Source: VXPQ01 sp965232485
Lineage (GTDB): Bacteria; Bacteroidota; Rhodothermia; Rhodothermales; VXPQ01
Length of the DNA: 64,000 bases
Direction of reading: 5' to 3'
NCBI GenBank assembly: GCA_965232485.1
Contig: OZ246975.1
Coordinates: forward strand, 744,001 to 808,000
Shown: in pieces, positions 60,006 to 64,000 of the stretch
How positions within the stretch are numbered: position 1 is the stretch's first letter
Layout of the letters: each line of letters begins with the position of its first letter
The notes under the pieces: generated by a model
The model's database searches: none
Told to the model about the DNA's origin: nothing
What the model saw: the letters and a program-made list of their open reading frames with translations, nothing else
Position numbers and translations under genes: made by a program

Positions 60006-61136
60006 CTACCCGGCCGACAGCTGCTCCAGCGCCGCCGACAACGTACGCAGATGCATCCGAAGCGCCGCCGCCAGCGGAAGCGGACGCAGCTCCAACCGTT
60101 GCATATCCCGACGAATGTCCTCGCGCGCTCCGTCGTTTTGCGCAAGCCGAAGGCGAAGTTTCGCAATGATTTGCTGCGATCCGCTTGCCGGAGACAGGCC
60201 CCCGGCCAAAAAAAGAGGCAATTCTGTCACATAACACAAGGGATCGCCGCCCAGGCTGCGGACATATTCCATGGAACTGCTATGGAACAGCGCGGCGGTC
60301 TCCATATCGCCTTGCGCCTCGAAAAATGCGCGCATGGCAGGGGCTTCCGGCGTCGTCCAGAAACCGGGAGCAAGATAGAAAAAGCCTTTCTCGCCCCGCC
60401 GGTTGCGATCATACAGCGGCAGATGCTCGGCTTGGGCGGCCTCCCGGAAACGCGCCTGCAACCGGGCCGCGCGATACCCCCAATGCTTTTCGATGAGCAG
60501 TAGCGCACCGCCGCTGACGCCCATCCCGTGCAGACTTCCGTGCAATGCGAAGGGGCCGTGCTTGCGAAGCCATGCAGCCACCGCGCGGTTCTCCGGGCGC
60601 ATATCCGGAAAGCCGAATTCCACGTCGCGCCCGGGCGGCTCCCGCATCGCATGACGCAAATACGCCGTTGCAACCGCCTCGGTCCAGTCCCCCGAATCCG
60701 ACGACGATTCGCTCCAGACCTTGCGCCAGACGCGGTTTCGGAATGCGCCGTCGGGGTTCGCATGCGGCACGATAAAAAACCGGAAGGCGTCGAGAAGCGG
60801 CCCGCATGCGTCCAGGCAATCCGGAACCGTCGCAGCAAAGCGCCGCAGAAAATCCGGGCCCACCGGCTCGTCGGCATGGTTGCCCGCAAGCAAACTGACA
60901 TGCCGGTTCCCCCTTCCCAATACGACCCCGTCGATCGGGCGGCCTTCTTCGCTCTCGCCGAGGCGGGCGAGACGGACCAGGTCTGGATGCTCCGCCGCCG
61001 CGCGGCGGAGCCGCTCCGCAGCGTCGTCCGGGTCGAGAAAACGGTCGGCGTCCGCCGAAACGGGAAGGCTGTTCAAGGCCCCAAGACTGTCCGCCAAGGC
61101 CTGTCCTGACAAAAATGGATGCCTATCAGATTTCAT
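60006..61136 (-). CDS. M14-family zinc carboxypeptidase
   Basis: A 376-residue metallopeptidase. The zinc site H-x2-E is LLAGNHADEPVG and the third ligand His is in ALHGSLHGMGVSGG. FFIVPHANPDGAFRNRVW is the substrate-binding Asn-Pro-Asp-Gly block typical of M14. The catalytic Glu is likely in CYVTELPLF. ATG 61136 gives the family-length protein; the frame runs much further upstream only because it is antisense to dnaE. No signal peptide is evident, suggesting a cytosolic peptide or amino-acyl amidase. Convergent with the SpmB-like gene, divergent from dnaE. Confidence 0.85.
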   Translation of the reverse strand: MKSDRHPFLSGQALADSLGALNSLPVSADADRFLDPDDAAERLRRAAAEHPDLVRLARLGESEEGRPIDGVVLGRGNRHVSLLAGNHADEPVGPDFLRRFAATVPDCLDACGPLLDAFRFFIVPHANPDGAFRNRVWRKVWSESSSDSGDWTEAVATAYLRHAMREPPGRDVEFGFPDMRPENRAVAAWLRKHGPFALHGSLHGMGVSGGALLLIEKHWGYRAARLQARFREAAQAEHLPLYDRNRRGEKGFFYLAPGFWTTPEAPAMRAFFEAQGDMETAALFHSSSMEYVRSLGGDPLCYVTELPLFLAGGLSPASGSQQIIAKLRLRLAQNDGAREDIRRDMQRLELRPLPLAAALRMHLRTLSAALEQLSAG

Positions 61137-61238
61137 GGAAACAAATGGCTTGATGCAACGCTTATTTATCCACATATCTTGACGATAATGTTTCCGGTGC
61201 GTTCCTTCGAATCGACGCCCACCCGTAGCCCCTGTCCC

Positions 61239-64000
61239 ATGTGCGATTTCAATCACCTGCATTGCCATACCCGATACTCCCTGCTCGACGGCGCCGCTAA
61301 CATCGAAAACCTCGCGCAGAAAGCGAAGGAGTTGGGCATGGCGGGCGTGGCCATTACGGATCACGGGAATCTCTACGGGGTCCCGGAATTTTATGCGAAG
61401 CTCCGGAAAGTCGGCGTCAAGCCCATCATCGGATGCGAGTTCTACCTTGCGCCCTCCAGCATGGAGGACAAGAAGGATAGTACGCGCTACCATCAGGTGT
61501 TGCTTGCGAAGAACAAGCAAGGCTATCAGAATCTGATCAAACTCTCGTCCCTCTCCTTTACGCGCGGCCATTATTACAAACCGCGGATCGACAAGGAAAC
61601 GCTGCGCGCGCATAGCGAGGGACTCATCGCCACGACCTGCTGCATCCAGGGCGAAGTTCCGCAAGCCATCCTCGCGCACGGCGAAGAAAAGGCGCTTGCC
61701 GTCTTCAAGGAATGGCTCGACGTCTTCGGAGAAGATTATTACATCGAGATACAGGATCACGGCCTGGAAAAGCAAAAACGCTGCAACGCCGTCCTGTTGC
61801 GGTGGGCGAAGGAATACAACGTATCCGCCATCGCCACGAACGATGTGCACTACATTGGGCAAGGCGACGCCGAAGCGCAGGACGTACTCCTCTGCCTCCA
61901 GACCAAAAAGGATTTTCTTGATCCGAAACGGCTGCGTTTCGATAACGACCAGTTTTTCTTCAAGTCCGCCGCAGAAATGCAGAGGGCGCTCAAGGACATT
62001 GACCCGATCGTACGGGACGCCGCCCTCAACGCCACCCGCGAAATCGTAGACAAATGCACGGTGGAGCTGCCGAAAATCGACATGCTCATGCCGTACTATC
62101 CCATCCCCGCCGAATTCGACGGGGACGCGAACGCATGCCTCCGCAGCATGGTTCTGCAGCGAGCGAAGAAGCGATACCCCGAAATCAGTCAGGATATCGC
62201 CGAACGGCTCGACCATGAACTGGGCATTATCCGGGACATGGGATTTGCAAGTTATTTCCTGATCGTGCAGGATATTACGACCGCCGCCCGCGAGCTCGGG
62301 GTGCACGTAGGGCCGGGGCGCGGATCGGCGGCGGGAAGCGCCGTGGCGTACTGCCTGGGCATTACGAATATCGACCCGTTCCGGTACGGACTTATCTTCG
62401 AGCGATTTCTGAATCCGGAACGGATTTCCATGCCGGATATCGACATCGACTTCGACGACCGGGGGCGGTCCCGGGTCCTTGATTATATCGTGGAAAAATA
62501 CGGGCGCGAAAATGTGTGCCAGATTGTTACGTTCGGCACCATGGGGGCGCGCTCGGCCATTCGGGACGTCGCCCGCGTCCTGGATATTCCCCTGAGCGAG
62601 GCGGATCGGATCGCCAAGATGATCCCGGAGGCGGCGGACATGAATCTCAAAAAAGCCTGCAAGGAGGCCCCGGCTTTCCGTGCGCTCAAGCAGCACGAAG
62701 ACGAAAATATCCGCAAGTTGATGCATTACGCAGAGGTGCTGGAAGGGTCGCCCCGGCATACGGGCGTACATGCCGCCGGCGTCATTATCGCCCCCGGAGA
62801 CGTGAGCAAATACGTGCCCGTGGCGGTAAAGGACGGAATCGTCACGACGCAGTACGACGGCAGCCAGGTCGAAAATTTCGGGCTCCTGAAAATGGATATT
62901 CTGGGCCTCAAGACGCTCGCCATCCTGAACGACGCCCTGCAAATCATCGAAGAAGAATACGGCGAAAAAATACGGCTGGAGGACATCCCGCTCGACGATC
63001 CCGAAACATTCAAACTGTTCCAGCGAGGAGATACCGTCGCCGTCTTCCAGTTCGAATCCGAGGGCATGCGAAAATGGCTGCAAAGCCTGAAGCCGACCAG
63101 CCTTGAGGACCTCATCGCCATGAACGCGCTGTACCGGCCCGGCCCGATGGACCTTATTTCGAATTTCGTCGCGCGGAAACATGGGCAGGAAGCAGTCGAG
63201 TACCCGCATCCAATGCTCGAACCCGTTCTGAAGCCCACTTACGGCTTGCCCGTATATCAGGAACAGGTGATGCAGATGGCGCAAATCATGGGCGGATATT
63301 CGCTGGGCGGCGCGGATCTGCTCCGGCGCGCCATGGGCAAAAAGAAGCAGGAGGAAATGGACAAGCAGCGAAGCATTTTCGTCGAGGGCGCGCTGAAGCG
63401 GGACGTTCCGGAAAAAACGGCCCACGAAGTCTTCGATATGATGGCGAAATTTGCAGGCTACGGATTCAATAAAAGCCATAGCGCCGCCTATTCTGTGGTG
63501 GCGCACCAGACCGCCTGGATCAAGACGCATTATCCCGATGCGTTCATGGCTTCCGTCCTGACCAGCGAGCAAAACGACACGCAGAAGTTATCGAACATGT
63601 TGCAGGAGGCCAAACACATGGGCCTCAATATCCTGCCCCCGTCCATCCACCGAAGCCGCAAGCATTTCACCGTATCCGACGGGAATATTTGCTTCGGACT
63701 CGCCGCCATCAAGGGCGTGGGGTCCGCCGCCGTCGATCATATCGTGGCCATGCGAGAAAAGCACGGTCTCTTCGAAAATTTTTTCGAAATGGCGCGAGAA
63801 CTGGACCCGCACATCGTGAACAAGAAGGCGCTGGAAAGTCTTGTGCGGGCGGGCGCCCTGGACGAACTGGAAGAGCATCGCGGACAACTTTTCGAGGCGA
63901 TCGAATTGGCGGTCCGGTATGCGAAACAAGTGCATGAAGACCGCGCAGCCGGGCAAAGCAACCTGTTCGGAACATCCACCGAAAACGCCGTCCCTGCGCC
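61239..64000 (+). CDS. dnaE: DNA polymerase III alpha subunit (3' end beyond window)
   Basis: Replicative polymerase; the first 920 codons are present. The PHP domain opens the protein (HLHCHTRYSLLDGAANIENL; ITDHGNLYGVPEFY). The palm holds VGPGRGSAAGSAVAYCLGIT and the catalytic Asps in MPDIDIDFDDRGRSRVLDYI, and further family blocks VLEGSPRHTGVHAAGVII, MNALYRPGPMDLI, YGLPVYQEQVMQMAQ and FNKSHSAAYSVVAHQTAWIK follow. ATG 61239 begins the standard N-terminus; ATG 61188 in the same frame is an alternative. The gene is divergent from the M14 carboxypeptidase, with their promoters in 61137-61238. Confidence 0.97.
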   Translation, partial: MCDFNHLHCHTRYSLLDGAANIENLAQKAKELGMAGVAITDHGNLYGVPEFYAKLRKVGVKPIIGCEFYLAPSSMEDKKDSTRYHQVLLAKNKQGYQNLIKLSSLSFTRGHYYKPRIDKETLRAHSEGLIATTCCIQGEVPQAILAHGEEKALAVFKEWLDVFGEDYYIEIQDHGLEKQKRCNAVLLRWAKEYNVSAIATNDVHYIGQGDAEAQDVLLCLQTKKDFLDPKRLRFDNDQFFFKSAAEMQRALKDIDPIVRDAALNATREIVDKCTVELPKIDMLMPYYPIPAEFDGDANACLRSMVLQRAKKRYPEISQDIAERLDHELGIIRDMGFASYFLIVQDITTAARELGVHVGPGRGSAAGSAVAYCLGITNIDPFRYGLIFERFLNPERISMPDIDIDFDDRGRSRVLDYIVEKYGRENVCQIVTFGTMGARSAIRDVARVLDIPLSEADRIAKMIPEAADMNLKKACKEAPAFRALKQHEDENIRKLMHYAEVLEGSPRHTGVHAAGVIIAPGDVSKYVPVAVKDGIVTTQYDGSQVENFGLLKMDILGLKTLAILNDALQIIEEEYGEKIRLEDIPLDDPETFKLFQRGDTVAVFQFESEGMRKWLQSLKPTSLEDLIAMNALYRPGPMDLISNFVARKHGQEAVEYPHPMLEPVLKPTYGLPVYQEQVMQMAQIMGGYSLGGADLLRRAMGKKKQEEMDKQRSIFVEGALKRDVPEKTAHEVFDMMAKFAGYGFNKSHSAAYSVVAHQTAWIKTHYPDAFMASVLTSEQNDTQKLSNMLQEAKHMGLNILPPSIHRSRKHFTVSDGNICFGLAAIKGVGSAAVDHIVAMREKHGLFENFFEMARELDPHIVNKKALESLVRAGALDELEEHRGQLFEAIELAVRYAKQVHEDRAAGQSNLFGTSTENAVPA

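Noticed and set aside
61137..63572. Very long minus-strand open frame extending the M14 carboxypeptidase gene to 1188 codons
   Set aside because: It runs antisense through dnaE, whose domains are complete and unmistakable. The M14 family region starts at 61136. GC-rich codon structure creates the open antisense frame.

Overview
The window comes from a GC-rich, Gram-negative, aerobic bacterium that is most likely a member of the Rhodothermales (Rhodothermota/Bacteroidota). The evidence is two secreted proteins with type IX secretion C-terminal sorting domains plus PorD- and PorV-like proteins, a TonB receptor/DUF4249 pair, S46 dipeptidyl peptidases, a haem A branch (ctaA/ctaB) and weak or absent Shine-Dalgarno sequences. 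No plasmid, prophage or CRISPR signature was seen. The chromosome is ordinary housekeeping DNA punctuated by one complete IS5-type element and many short non-coding relatives of it.

Layout. 0-7 kb: two tandem S46 peptidase lipoproteins (first one cut by the window edge), tRNA-Leu, PorD, and two outer-membrane proteins, one carrying a helix-hairpin-helix DNA-binding domain. 7-13 kb: zinc-ribbon protein, tRNA-Arg, class V aminotransferase coupled to an MFS exporter, RpiB-like isomerase, Nif3-like protein, DUF164 coiled coil, RNase P RNA. 13-21.9 kb: SecG, Nudix hydrolase, Omp85 protein, MutY, three membrane proteins of unknown function, GroES-GroEL. 22-29 kb: phosphohexomutase with an IS5-type element inserted just before its start codon, then haem A synthase, haem O synthase, and an ABC ATPase and permease separated by a nested repeat. 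29-43 kb: small proteins, a GH3/beta-lactamase-fold fusion, DUF4249/TonB receptor/TonB, two tandem paralogous sorted beta-propeller proteins and a wrecked third sorted protein. 43-49 kb: an ebo cluster (eboA, B, D, E, F) with no eboC between B and D. 49-55.4 kb: PorV-like protein and the phosphate operon pstS-C-A-B-phoU behind a Pho-box-like repeat. 55.5-64 kb: methylmalonyl-CoA epimerase with an unusual C-terminal extension, uvrC, spmA-spmB, an M14 carboxypeptidase and the first 2.8 kb of dnaE.

The most interesting structure is the repeat system. The IS5-type element (23371-24541, TTAA duplication) ends in GGATACTCTGATcAATCC. At least ten other places carry short elements ending in GGATgCTCTGATCAAGTCC or close variants, many bracketed by TTAA. 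Two are full 255-bp copies in opposite orientation, others are internally deleted forms of about 163, 76, 37 and 22 bp. They look like MITEs moved by the IS transposase. They insert into the TTAA inside each other's ends (two independent nests), sit between genes of operons, and supply or touch the stop codons of several genes. The second notable item is the ebo cluster, tied in other bacteria to export of secondary-metabolite precursors, here lacking its UbiA-type prenyltransferase gene.
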